A DNA stretch of 64,000 nt, taken from NCBI GenBank assembly GCA_046348835.1, contig JAXMDM010000003.1, forward strand, positions 124,001-188,000, given 5' to 3'. Below, piece by piece: positions 32,963-40,864 of this stretch (within the stretch, counting starts at the first letter, position 1; every line of letters begins with the position of its first letter). This DNA comes from Defluviicoccus sp046348835 (GTDB taxonomy: Bacteria; Pseudomonadota; Alphaproteobacteria; Rhodospirillales; Defluviicoccaceae). The position numbers and the translations under genes were made by a program. The notes beneath the pieces were generated by a model, which worked only from the letters and a program-made list of their open reading frames with translations, had not been told where the DNA came from and searched no databases.

Positions 32963-33337
32963 GTGAATAATGTGAACATGGAGGCATTACACAGCAGCGC
33001 GCGACGCGCCAGCGCTTTGCTCAGGGCGATGGGGAACCCGCACCGGCTGGTGGTGCTATGCCAGCTGTTGACCGAGGAACGCTCGGTCGGCGAGTTGGAG
33101 CGCCGGGTGGGACTGAGCCAGTCGGCCCTGTCCCAGCATCTGGCCAGGCTCAGGCGCGATGGCCTGGTGAAGACCCGCCGCAAAGCCCAAACCATTTTCT
33201 ACTCGCTGGCCGGGGATGAGGCACGGGCGGTGCTGGCGACCCTGCATCGCCTCTACTGCGAGGAGCCGGCGGTCGTCCGTGTGCACGAGGATCACGCCTC
33301 CCCCGGTCTGGACTCGTTGACGATCCCTCCCGGGTGA
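32963..33337 (+). CDS. BigR/SqrR-like persulfide-sensing ArsR-family repressor
   Basis: The winged-helix repressor of about 124 residues has the recognition helix SQSALSQHLARLRRDGLVK. It keeps two cysteines, Cys33 in VVLCQLL and Cys99 in LHRLYCEE. Their 66-residue spacing equals that of the redox pair in BigR (42/108) and SqrR (41/107), which form a tetrasulfide link on exposure to sulfide (family knowledge). Most other ArsR proteins lack this pair. The start is uncertain between GTG 32963 and ATG 32978. The stop overlaps the next gene (GTGA). The divergent TusA-like gene is a plausible target. Confidence 0.8.
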   Translation: MNNVNMEALHSSARRASALLRAMGNPHRLVVLCQLLTEERSVGELERRVGLSQSALSQHLARLRRDGLVKTRRKAQTIFYSLAGDEARAVLATLHRLYCEEPAVVRVHEDHASPGLDSLTIPPG

Positions 33338-34341
33338 GCGACCGGCGCCGGCCGAGAGCGGTACCGCTGGCGGCATCGACGGTGGCATCGACGGTGGCAT
33401 CGGCAGCGGCCCGATCCGTTCGCATCGGTATCGATCTGGGCGGGACCAAGATCGAGGGAATCGCCCTTTCGCCCGCCGGCGCCCCATTGGCGCGGCTGCG
33501 GGTGCCCACCCCGGCCGGCGACTATGACGCCACCATCGCCGCCATCGTCCGCCTGGTATGGGCCTTGGAGGCGCAGACCGGGATGGGGCTCGGCAGCGCC
33601 GCGTCTATCGGCGTCGGCATCCCCGGCACCTTGGCGCCGGCGAGCGGCCTGGTGAAGAACGCCAATGCCACCTGGCTGATCGGCCGTCCGCTGGACGCCG
33701 ACCTGGCGGCCGCCCTCGCCCGGCCGGTGCGGGTCGCCAACGACGCCAATTGTTTCGCCGTCTCCGAGGCCACCGACGGCGCCGCCGCCGGCGCCGAGGT
33801 CGTCTTCGGGGTGATCCTCGGCACCGGCGTCGGCGGCGGTCTCGTCGTCCACGGCCGGCCGCTCGTCGGCGCCAACGCCATCGCCGGCGAGTGGGGCCAC
33901 AACCCGCTGCCATGGCCGGAGGACGACGAACGGCCCGGTCCCGCCTGCTATTGCGGCCGCCGCGGCTGCATCGAGACCTTCCTGTCCGGACCGGGGCTCA
34001 TGGCCGACTATGGCCGCCGCGCCGGCGGCGATGGCGATGCGGAGGGTGGCACCGGCCCGGCGCCAGCGGAGATCGTCGCCCGCGCCGTCGCCGGCGACGC
34101 GACCGCCGCCTTGACCCTGGATCGCTACGTCCATCGTCTGGCCCGGGCGTTGGCGACGGTGATCAACATCGTCGATCCGGCGGTGATCGTTCTCGGTGGC
34201 GGCCTTTCCAACATCAACCGTCTTTATCGCGACGTTCCGCGGCTATGGGGGGCCTGGATCTTCTCCGACCGGGTGGCGACCCGCCTCTGCCGGCATCGCC
34301 ACGGCGATTCCAGCGGGGTCCGGGGCGCCGCCTGGTTGTAG
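33334..34341 (+). CDS. ROK-family sugar kinase (fructokinase/glucokinase type)
   Basis: The 335-residue kinase phosphorylates a hexose with ATP. The ATP site is RIGIDLGGTKIEGIAL, the catalytic Asp lies in VANDANCFAVSEA, and GVILGTGVGGGLVV follows. The zinc-binding ROK signature is intact: GEWGHNPLPW, then CYCGRRGCIETFLSG. The order and the WPEDDERPGPACYC insert fit fructokinases (Mak-type) best. The N-terminus has a short repeat (ASTVASTVAS) from a 12-base duplication. It starts with GTG overlapping the sensor stop, so the two genes are coupled, an odd pairing of a sulfide sensor and a sugar kinase. Confidence 0.9.
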   Translation: MSDRRRPRAVPLAASTVASTVASAAARSVRIGIDLGGTKIEGIALSPAGAPLARLRVPTPAGDYDATIAAIVRLVWALEAQTGMGLGSAASIGVGIPGTLAPASGLVKNANATWLIGRPLDADLAAALARPVRVANDANCFAVSEATDGAAAGAEVVFGVILGTGVGGGLVVHGRPLVGANAIAGEWGHNPLPWPEDDERPGPACYCGRRGCIETFLSGPGLMADYGRRAGGDGDAEGGTGPAPAEIVARAVAGDATAALTLDRYVHRLARALATVINIVDPAVIVLGGGLSNINRLYRDVPRLWGAWIFSDRVATRLCRHRHGDSSGVRGAAWL

Positions 34342-34398
34342 CCGCCCGGACCTTGACCCTGCCCCCCCTGCGGCCCCTGCGGCGCGGGCCCCGGGGAC

Positions 34399-35199
34399 TT
34401 AGCACTCCGGGTTGGGCAGAACCTGCAGGTTGTTCAAGCGGACGTCGACGGCAAACCGCTCGAAGCTCTGGCGGATGGCGTCGGCGATCCCGTCGGCGCG
34501 ATACTGGGCGTCGATCTCGAATTCCGGCAATGCCTCCTGCGAGGCGAGCGGGAAGAAGGCCATGCGCGTCCACCAGGTCGGCAGCACCGGCAGCCCCGCC
34601 GACTTCGCCAGCGTTTCCGCATCGGCCTGGGGCAGCGGGCCGAAGAGGGCGCTGACCTGATAGGGATTGTCGACACTGGCGCCGTCGAAGACGGTGGCGG
34701 AGAGGCGATGGCGCTTTTTGACCGCGGCGTTGAGTACCTCGCGGACGTGGGCGGTGGGGAAGATGGTGCCCGCCGGCAGGGGAATGCGCAGGCCCTCCGG
34801 CTCATCGAAGACCGCCTCGCCGGTCTTGCCCGGGCCGCCCAGATCGGCATGCCCGTCCAGCTTTTCCAGCTTCTGCCCGTCCTGCTCGTAGCGGGCGCGG
34901 AAGCGGAAGTGCCGTCCGTCGAACGACTCCCAGCTCACGAACGACCACACCGTTTCCGTCGAGGCCTCGTTCTGATAGCTGAGGCGGAGCACCGTCTTGT
35001 TCTCGACCGTCCAGCCGTCGCAGCCGCGGGCGAACTGGTAGAGCATGATCCCATCCGCCGCCGCCACGTCCTCGGAGGGCGCGCTTTGGGCCAGCGACAT
35101 GCGGTAGAGCGCCCGATGGGGCTGGAGCTCTGCGGCCAGGGGCTGGCCGGCGACGACGAGGCCGACGGCGGACACGACGAGGGCGAGGCGATGCAGCAT
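34399..35199 (-). CDS. eipB: EipB-like periplasmic envelope protein (DUF1849)
   Basis: The 266-residue exported protein belongs to DUF1849, known from Brucella EipB, a beta-spiral protein needed for envelope integrity in Alphaproteobacteria. A signal peptide ends near LAAEL. The core includes HRALYRMSLAQ, DGIMLYQFARGCDGW and YEQDGQKLEKLDGHADLGG. Two cysteines, one in ARGCDGW and one as the last residue (NPEC), match the conserved disulfide described for EipB. It is transcribed alone, divergent from the RquA-like gene. Confidence 0.88.
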   Translation of the reverse strand: MLHRLALVVSAVGLVVAGQPLAAELQPHRALYRMSLAQSAPSEDVAAADGIMLYQFARGCDGWTVENKTVLRLSYQNEASTETVWSFVSWESFDGRHFRFRARYEQDGQKLEKLDGHADLGGPGKTGEAVFDEPEGLRIPLPAGTIFPTAHVREVLNAAVKKRHRLSATVFDGASVDNPYQVSALFGPLPQADAETLAKSAGLPVLPTWWTRMAFFPLASQEALPEFEIDAQYRADGIADAIRQSFERFAVDVRLNNLQVLPNPEC

Positions 35200-35531
35200 C
35201 GGGGACCGGGTCTGTGGGTGGGTTCGAACGCCCGAGGGCCGATCGCGGGGGCGATCGCGGCGGACGATACGCTGTTTACCGGGGAAGTGTCCACGCCGGA
35301 GCCCCTAAGGGGTCCCCCCCGACCCGTTTTTGCCGCCGCGGCGGGATTTGCCGGGCCGCTTTCGGCCGACGCCCGCTGATGGAGCCACATCGTGGCGGTG
35401 CTGGAGCACCTCGTGCCCGCTTCGTCGGACTCCTCTTGCCGCATGCGCGAATAAAGAGGGGGTATATTTAACGCTTTGCAGCAACAGCGTTTCAGTGTAT
35501 TCGCAGCGAAGACGCAAGCGGGGGCCGGCGC
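35200..35531. other. Divergent intergenic region between eipB and the RquA-like gene
   Basis: These 332 bases contain no gene. The last 80 bases are AT-richer (TATATTTAA at about 35462-35470) and include ACGCT-N10-AGCGT, a likely promoter or operator zone for the RquA-like gene. I see no FNR-type TTGAT-N4-ATCAA box. Confidence 0.4.
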
Positions 35532-36251
35532 ATGGATGGTGGACTTGAGGCGGACCTCCGGGCGTCCGCGACGGACGAACCGGTCGGACTCCCGGACTAT
35601 TTGGTCCGAAATTACTGGTGGGCCTATCTGACCCCGGCCAGCCTGTTCGTATTCGACAACCCCGTCTTCCTGACGATGCTGCTGTGGGGCAACCTGCCGC
35701 GCTTGGTGCGGGCGGCCACGGGCGAGTTTGCCGCCGGCCAAACGGTCCTGCAGGCCGCCAACGCCTATGGTCCCATCTGCACGGAACTCGCCGAAACGGT
35801 GGGACCGCAGGGCCGGCTTGACGTCATCGACATTTCCCCGCTGCAGGTGGAGCATGTGGAGCGCAAGCTTGCCCCTTATGCCCACGCCCGGGTCTGGGTC
35901 GCCGATGCCGCCAGCCCCGGCGGCGGCGTTTACGACGGCGTTTGCTGCTTCTTCCTGCTGCACGAGATTCCCGACGACCACAAGCGGGCGGTGGTGGCGT
36001 CGCTTCTGGCCAAAGTCCGGCCGGGGGGCAAGGTAGTGTTCATCGACTACCACCGGGCGGTGCGCTGGCATCCCCTGCGCCGACCCATGGATCTGGTCTT
36101 CCGCTGGCTGGAGCCGTTCGCTTTCGGGCTGATCGATCGCGAAATCGGCGATTTCGCCGGTCCCGCCGGGGAAGCGTTCACCTGGACCAAGTCGACGTTT
36201 TTCGGCGGTCTCTACCAGAAGGTGGTGGCGATCAGAGAGGCCGCCGCCTGA
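35532..36251 (+). CDS. rquA: RquA-like rhodoquinone biosynthesis protein
   Basis: RquA converts ubiquinone to rhodoquinone, an amino-quinone used for anaerobic fumarate respiration; it descends from SAM methyltransferases. The 239-residue protein shows the family landmarks as I know them: YWWAY (residues 28-32) after PDYL, LLWGNLPRLVRAA (50-62), an SAM loop lacking the usual acidic GxGxG and reading VLQAANAYG (72-80), and a C-terminal IDYHRAVRWHPLRRPMD and LEPFAFGL. An ordinary methyltransferase would show DxGxGxG here. The loop departs slightly from the ACVYG of well-known RquA proteins, so a close paralogue of other function is possible. It converges on sixA with a 3-base gap. Confidence 0.7.
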   Translation: MDGGLEADLRASATDEPVGLPDYLVRNYWWAYLTPASLFVFDNPVFLTMLLWGNLPRLVRAATGEFAAGQTVLQAANAYGPICTELAETVGPQGRLDVIDISPLQVEHVERKLAPYAHARVWVADAASPGGGVYDGVCCFFLLHEIPDDHKRAVVASLLAKVRPGGKVVFIDYHRAVRWHPLRRPMDLVFRWLEPFAFGLIDREIGDFAGPAGEAFTWTKSTFFGGLYQKVVAIREAAA

Positions 36252-36254
36252 CCC

Positions 36255-36776
36255 TCAGGCGGGGGCCAGTTCGCGGGCGCGGACAAAGCTGCGGACGGTC
36301 GCACCGCCCTTTTCCCACTGACTCCAGTGCTCGCTCGCGCTCTCGATGACGGCGAGGGCGCAGGTGGGAAACTTCGTCGCCAAATCCTGGCGGGCGGGGG
36401 AATCGCGCCCTTCGCTCAGGAGCAGGGCCAGGTCCTGGAGCCCGGGGCTGTGGCCGACGATCATCACCGAGCCGAGGCTGTCGCCCAGCCGTTTGAGCCG
36501 CCGCAGCAATGTATGCGCCTCGGCCATGTAGATGCCTTTCTCGAAGCGGATCGGAACGGCGGTGGAAAAGGCGCCCTGGACGATGGCCAGGGTATCACGG
36601 GTGCGTCTGGACGGTGAGCACAGCACCTGCGCCGGCAGCACCTTCCGCCGGGCGAGGCAACGCCGCATCGCCTTGGCGGCGGTGCGACCCCGCTTGGTGA
36701 GCGGGCGGTCCAAATCGTCGACGCCCTCGTCCTTCCAGCTGGATTTGGCATGGCGGAGGAGATAGAGGGTCCTCAT
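36255..36776 (-). CDS. sixA: SixA-type phosphohistidine phosphatase
   Basis: The 173-residue histidine-phosphatase superfamily protein opens LYLLRHAKSSWKDEG with the catalytic RHG-like Arg8-His9. It continues SPSRRTRDTLAIV and has the second catalytic His in MIVGHSPGLQDLALLL. SixA proteins dephosphorylate phosphohistidine on phosphotransfer proteins. The size matches stand-alone SixA. It lies just downstream of ppk1 (gap 22 bases, same strand), and could be co-transcribed with the polyphosphate genes. Confidence 0.88.
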   Translation of the reverse strand: MRTLYLLRHAKSSWKDEGVDDLDRPLTKRGRTAAKAMRRCLARRKVLPAQVLCSPSRRTRDTLAIVQGAFSTAVPIRFEKGIYMAEAHTLLRRLKRLGDSLGSVMIVGHSPGLQDLALLLSEGRDSPARQDLATKFPTCALAVIESASEHWSQWEKGGATVRSFVRARELAPA

Positions 36777-36798
36777 CGTTCTTACCTCCTCGTGCCGG

Positions 36799-39126
36799 TC
36801 ATTTCGGTCCGCGCCGGGCGAAGGCTCGCGGCTTGACCTTGCGCAGCCGCTTCGCCCGCTCCGAACGCAGCCGCGCCGCCTCGATGAGGGTTTCCTGGCT
36901 GGATCGGGCCTTGTGGGTGCCGCGTGGCCGTCGCTGCACGTAGCTGCCGTCGGCGTGCATGTCCCAGGCGCTGCGCCGGTCGCTGAGCTGTGTCTCCAAC
37001 AGCGCGTGCAGTTCCCGCCGGAGTTCCGGCGTCTCGATCGGGGTCAGGATCTCGACCCGGCTTTCCAGGTTGCGGGTCATCAGGTCGGCGGAGCCGATGA
37101 AGTACTCCTCCTCCTCGCCGCCGTTCATGAAGTAGTAGACGCGGGCATGTTCGAGGAAACGGCCGACGATGCTCTCCACCTTGATCCGGTCGGAGATCCC
37201 GGGCAGTTCCGGCCGCAGGCGGCAGGTATCGCGGATGATCAGCTCCACCGTCACCCCGGCCTGGGAGGCGCGGTAGAGCGCCTCGACGATGTCCGCGTCT
37301 TCGAGCGCGTTGCACTTGAAGCGGATCAGGCCCGGCTGACCGCTGCCATGGACGGCGATCTCCCGGTCGATCTTGGCGAGCAGCGTCTTCTTCATCAGAT
37401 GCGGCGCCACCAGCAGCTTGCGGTAGCTGTGGGCGGGCCGGCAGCCGGTGGTCAGGTAGTTGAACAGCTCGGTCAGATCGAGGCCGATATCGCGGTCGCA
37501 GGTGAGGAGGCCGAGGTCGCAGTACAGGCGCGCGGTGCCGCCGTGGTAGTTGCCGGTGCCGATGTGGGCGTAGCGGCGGAGCCCGTTGTAGTCGCGGCGG
37601 ACGACCAGGATCGCCTTGGCGTGCGTCTTCAGCCCGAGCACCCCGTAGGTGACGTGGATGCCCGCTTCCTCCAGCCGGCTCGCCCAGCGCAGGTTGGCCG
37701 CCTCGTCGAAGCGCGCCTTCAGTTCGACGACCACCGCCACCTGCTTGCCGTTGCGGGCGGCGTCGATCAGGTGATCGATGATCATCGTCGATTCCGAGGT
37801 GCGATAGAGGGTCATCTTGATCGCCAGCACCTTGGGATCTTCCGCCGCTTCGCGGACGAAACGGACCACCGACGTGGCGAACGACTCGTACGGGTGGTGC
37901 AGCAAGATGGGGCCGTTCTCGCGGATGATGTGGAAGATCAGGTCGCGGGACTGCAGCTTGACGTTCTCGATCGGCTGGAACTTGGGGTCGTGCAGCTCCG
38001 GGATGTCCAGCGCCACCAGCTCCCACAGGTCGCGCATGCCGATCATCACCCTGCTCTCGTAGACGTCGCGCTCCTCGTCGAGACCGAGCTCGGCCGCCAG
38101 CATGCCCTTGTGGTTGGGGTTGATCCCGTCGCTGACCTCCAGCCGGACGATGGGGGCGAACTTGCGGTCGCGCAGCTCCACCTCGATCAGCTGCACCAGG
38201 TCGTCCGCCTGCTCCTCGCTGCGCTCGGTGTTGGCGTTGCGGGTCACCCGGAACAGCTCGACCGAGGCGATCTCCATCCCCGGAAACAGCTCGTCCAGGT
38301 TGTTGGCCATCACGTCCTCGAGGAGGACGAAATGATTGTCGTTGCCGACCTTGATGAACCGCGGAACGCCCGAGCCGACCGGGACCTTCACCCGCGCCAG
38401 GGTCAACTGGGGCTCGTTGGGGAAGCCCAGGGTGACGAGGAGATTGATCGACAGGTTGGAGATGAACGGGAACGGGTGCGCCGGGTCCATCGCCAGCGGC
38501 GTCACCAGCGGAAAGATGTTCTCGTGATAGTAGTCACGGATCTGCTGCTGCTGCTCCGGCGGCAGCTTGGCGAAGGAGCAGATGCGGATGCCTTCGCGCC
38601 TCAGGTCGCCGGTCAGGTCCAGGTAGATCTCCCGCTGCACCCGGCGAAACTCCGCCATCGCCGTCCGGCATTCCTCCAGTTGCTGCATGGGGGTGCGGCC
38701 GTCGATGGACAGTCTGGCGACGCCGGCACCGATCTGCTGCTTCAGGCCGCCGATCCGCTTCATGAAGAATTCGTCCATGTTGCTGGCGGCGATCGCCAGG
38801 AACTTGACGCGCTCAAGCAGGGGGGTGCGTCGGTCGCGGGCCTCGTTGAGGACCCGGCAGCTGAACTGCAGCCAGGTGAGCTCGCGGTTGAGGTAGAGTT
38901 CGGGGGCCCGCAGGTTGTTGACCGTGACCGGTGCCTGCGTCGCCGGCGGCGCAATCGCCGGCAGCAACGCGGGGCGATCCTCCGGCTCCTCGTCGGCCCC
39001 CGCCGCATCGGCCGACCCGTCGTCGACCGGCTCGACCGAAATGGTCGCGGCCTCGTCTCCGCCGGCCTCGTCCACCCCGAAGTGGGGGGCGTCCGCCGCC
39101 CGGTCGGCCGCTTCCCTATCGTTCAT
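36799..39126 (-). CDS. ppk1: Polyphosphate kinase 1
   Basis: PPK1 makes polyphosphate from ATP. The 775-residue protein has an N-terminal acidic extension of about 65 residues, then the family core starting ELYLNRELTWLQFSCRVL. The autophosphorylated histidine lies in YAHIGTGNYHGGTARLY and the second catalytic histidine in FLEHARVYYFMNGG; FKCNALEDADIVEALYRAS is also typical. The C-terminus is basic (RSERAKRLRKVKPRAFARRG). The ATG at 39126 overlaps the stop of the PPK2-type gene by ATGA, coupling the two. The frame is open to 39627 inside that gene but without similarity. Confidence 0.97.
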   Translation of the reverse strand: MNDREAADRAADAPHFGVDEAGGDEAATISVEPVDDGSADAAGADEEPEDRPALLPAIAPPATQAPVTVNNLRAPELYLNRELTWLQFSCRVLNEARDRRTPLLERVKFLAIAASNMDEFFMKRIGGLKQQIGAGVARLSIDGRTPMQQLEECRTAMAEFRRVQREIYLDLTGDLRREGIRICSFAKLPPEQQQQIRDYYHENIFPLVTPLAMDPAHPFPFISNLSINLLVTLGFPNEPQLTLARVKVPVGSGVPRFIKVGNDNHFVLLEDVMANNLDELFPGMEIASVELFRVTRNANTERSEEQADDLVQLIEVELRDRKFAPIVRLEVSDGINPNHKGMLAAELGLDEERDVYESRVMIGMRDLWELVALDIPELHDPKFQPIENVKLQSRDLIFHIIRENGPILLHHPYESFATSVVRFVREAAEDPKVLAIKMTLYRTSESTMIIDHLIDAARNGKQVAVVVELKARFDEAANLRWASRLEEAGIHVTYGVLGLKTHAKAILVVRRDYNGLRRYAHIGTGNYHGGTARLYCDLGLLTCDRDIGLDLTELFNYLTTGCRPAHSYRKLLVAPHLMKKTLLAKIDREIAVHGSGQPGLIRFKCNALEDADIVEALYRASQAGVTVELIIRDTCRLRPELPGISDRIKVESIVGRFLEHARVYYFMNGGEEEEYFIGSADLMTRNLESRVEILTPIETPELRRELHALLETQLSDRRSAWDMHADGSYVQRRPRGTHKARSSQETLIEAARLRSERAKRLRKVKPRAFARRGPK

Positions 39127-40721
39127 GCCGATCTCCCGACCTTGTTCAGCTTGAGCGCCTTGAGCCCCGACTGTTCGGTGGCGCCGAGACCGGCCTTGAG
39201 CCGCGCCACCACCGTTTCCAGCACCTTCAGCCGGGCGAACCGTTTGTCGTTGCCCTCGACCAGAGTCCACGGCGCCTGCTTGGTGCTGGTGCGCTCGACC
39301 ATGTCGTTGACCGCCAGTTCGTACTCCGCCCACCGGTCGCGGTTGCGCCAGTCCTCGTCGGTGAGTTTCCAGCGCTTGTAGGGGATGCCCTCGCGCTGCT
39401 TGAACCGCGCCAACTGCTCGTCGGCGGTGATGTGAATCCAGAACTTGCAAAGGACGATGCCGTGGCGGACCAGTTGGTCCTCGAAGTCGTTGATCTCGGC
39501 GTAGGCGCGCCGCCATTCCGCCTCGGTGGCGAATCCTTCGACTCGCTCCACCAGCACCCGGCCGTACCAGCTCCGATCGTAGAGGTTCATCCGCCCGGCG
39601 CGCGACAGGTGGCGCCAGAATCGCCATAGGTAATGCTGGGCGCGTTCTTCGTCGGTGGGGGCGGCGAACGGGATCACCTGGTAATTGCGGGCATCAAGGG
39701 CGGCGGTGATGCGGCGGATGGCGCCGCCCTTGCCGGCGGCGTCCCATCCCTCGAACACGCAGATGGTGGACACGCCCAGCTCATTCGCCCGCAGGCATTC
39801 CTGGTAGAGGCCGCATTGCAGCTTCTCCAGGCGCTTGCCATAAGTCTTCTTGTCGACCGTTGCGCTCATGTCGAGGCGGTCGAGAATGGTGACCCGCGGC
39901 ATCTCGACGACGGTAGCCGATCCCTGGCCCGCAGTCGCCCGGTCCTCGCCGCTGGCCTGCGCCTTGCCCCGGCGCAAGGTCACCTCGGCTCGCAGTCGTC
40001 CGCTGAGTTCGGTCTCGTCCAGGTGCCGGCGGATGCCCTGCAGCACCGCTTGGCCGACGGTGAGCCCGCTGTAGCGCTTGTCGAAGCCTTCGACGATCTG
40101 CCACGGCGCCTTGCCCGTCGACGTGCGCATGAGCAACCGCTCGGCACCGCCGATGAAGTCGTCGTACATGTGCCAGTGATCCCAGTCGGTCTGGGTGACG
40201 CGCCAGCGGGTCAGCGGGTTCTTCTCCAATTCGGAGAGGCGGATCTTCTGCTGCTTCTTGCCGAGGTGCATCCAAAACTTGAGGATCAGCGCGCCGTCGT
40301 CGGCGAGGCAGTTCTCGAAGGCGACGATTCGATCCAGCGCTTCGTCGAATTCTGCTTCGTTGGAGCGGCCGTGCGCGCGGTCGAGCAGCGGCAACGAGTA
40401 CCAGCAGCGGATGAACAGGCCGATCCGCCCCTTGGGCGGCAAATCCCGCCAATAACGCCAGTATTCGGGCCGCTCGGCCATTTCGTCGGAGGGGACGCCG
40501 TAGGCGCGGGTGACCAGCCAGCGGGGATCCAGCCACTCGCTCAGCAGGTTGACCGTTTCGATCTTGCCGCCCTTGTCGACGCCGCCGAAGACGATGATCA
40601 CCGGGAACGGCGCCGCCTTCAGCTCCTGCTGGGCCTCAAGCAGACCCTCCCGCAACGTCGGGGCCCGTTCGTGGTATTCCTCTTTGGGGACGGTGCGTCC
40701 CAGTTCAGCGGTGCGGAACAT
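39123..40721 (-). CDS. pap: Polyphosphate:AMP phosphotransferase (two-domain PPK2)
   Basis: This is a class II PPK2 with two fused domains, the form that phosphorylates AMP to ADP with polyphosphate. The N-terminal copy has FGGVDKGGKIETVNLLSEWL, with a weakened Walker A. The C-terminal copy has the complete FEGWDAAGKGGAIRRITAAL, then YDRSWYGRVLVERVEGF. The 532-residue length equals that of characterised Pap proteins, where only the C-terminal half is catalytic. It is transcribed before ppk1 (ATGA overlap) and divergent from ppx with a gap of 143 bases, so polyphosphate synthesis, use and breakdown are encoded together. Confidence 0.94.
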   Translation of the reverse strand: MFRTAELGRTVPKEEYHERAPTLREGLLEAQQELKAAPFPVIIVFGGVDKGGKIETVNLLSEWLDPRWLVTRAYGVPSDEMAERPEYWRYWRDLPPKGRIGLFIRCWYSLPLLDRAHGRSNEAEFDEALDRIVAFENCLADDGALILKFWMHLGKKQQKIRLSELEKNPLTRWRVTQTDWDHWHMYDDFIGGAERLLMRTSTGKAPWQIVEGFDKRYSGLTVGQAVLQGIRRHLDETELSGRLRAEVTLRRGKAQASGEDRATAGQGSATVVEMPRVTILDRLDMSATVDKKTYGKRLEKLQCGLYQECLRANELGVSTICVFEGWDAAGKGGAIRRITAALDARNYQVIPFAAPTDEERAQHYLWRFWRHLSRAGRMNLYDRSWYGRVLVERVEGFATEAEWRRAYAEINDFEDQLVRHGIVLCKFWIHITADEQLARFKQREGIPYKRWKLTDEDWRNRDRWAEYELAVNDMVERTSTKQAPWTLVEGNDKRFARLKVLETVVARLKAGLGATEQSGLKALKLNKVGRSA

Positions 40722-40864
40722 GATTCGCCACCCAAGTCGTCCGCGGTTATGCTAAACAATTGTCGCCTTGTCGGCTACCGGGTTGAGGGCGGCAAGCGGG
40801 CGATCCGCCGGCATCGGAATGCCCCGGCCGGCGGCAAGATCATCTCCGGTCTCGGGGACAAGCC

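Noticed and set aside
33361..33410. Microsatellite-like GGCATCGACGGT repeats at the ROK kinase start
   Set aside because: Only two to three imperfect units within a low-complexity N-terminus; ordinary for this GC content.
36913..39381. An 822-codon open frame on the plus strand
   Set aside because: It is antisense to ppk1, which has complete catalytic motifs. This frame reads as Asp/Val/His-rich low complexity.
40722..40864. Pho box between pap and ppx
   Set aside because: TTGTCGCC-TTGTCGGC repeats at an 8-base period, not the 11-base period of Pho boxes, and matches the consensus poorly.
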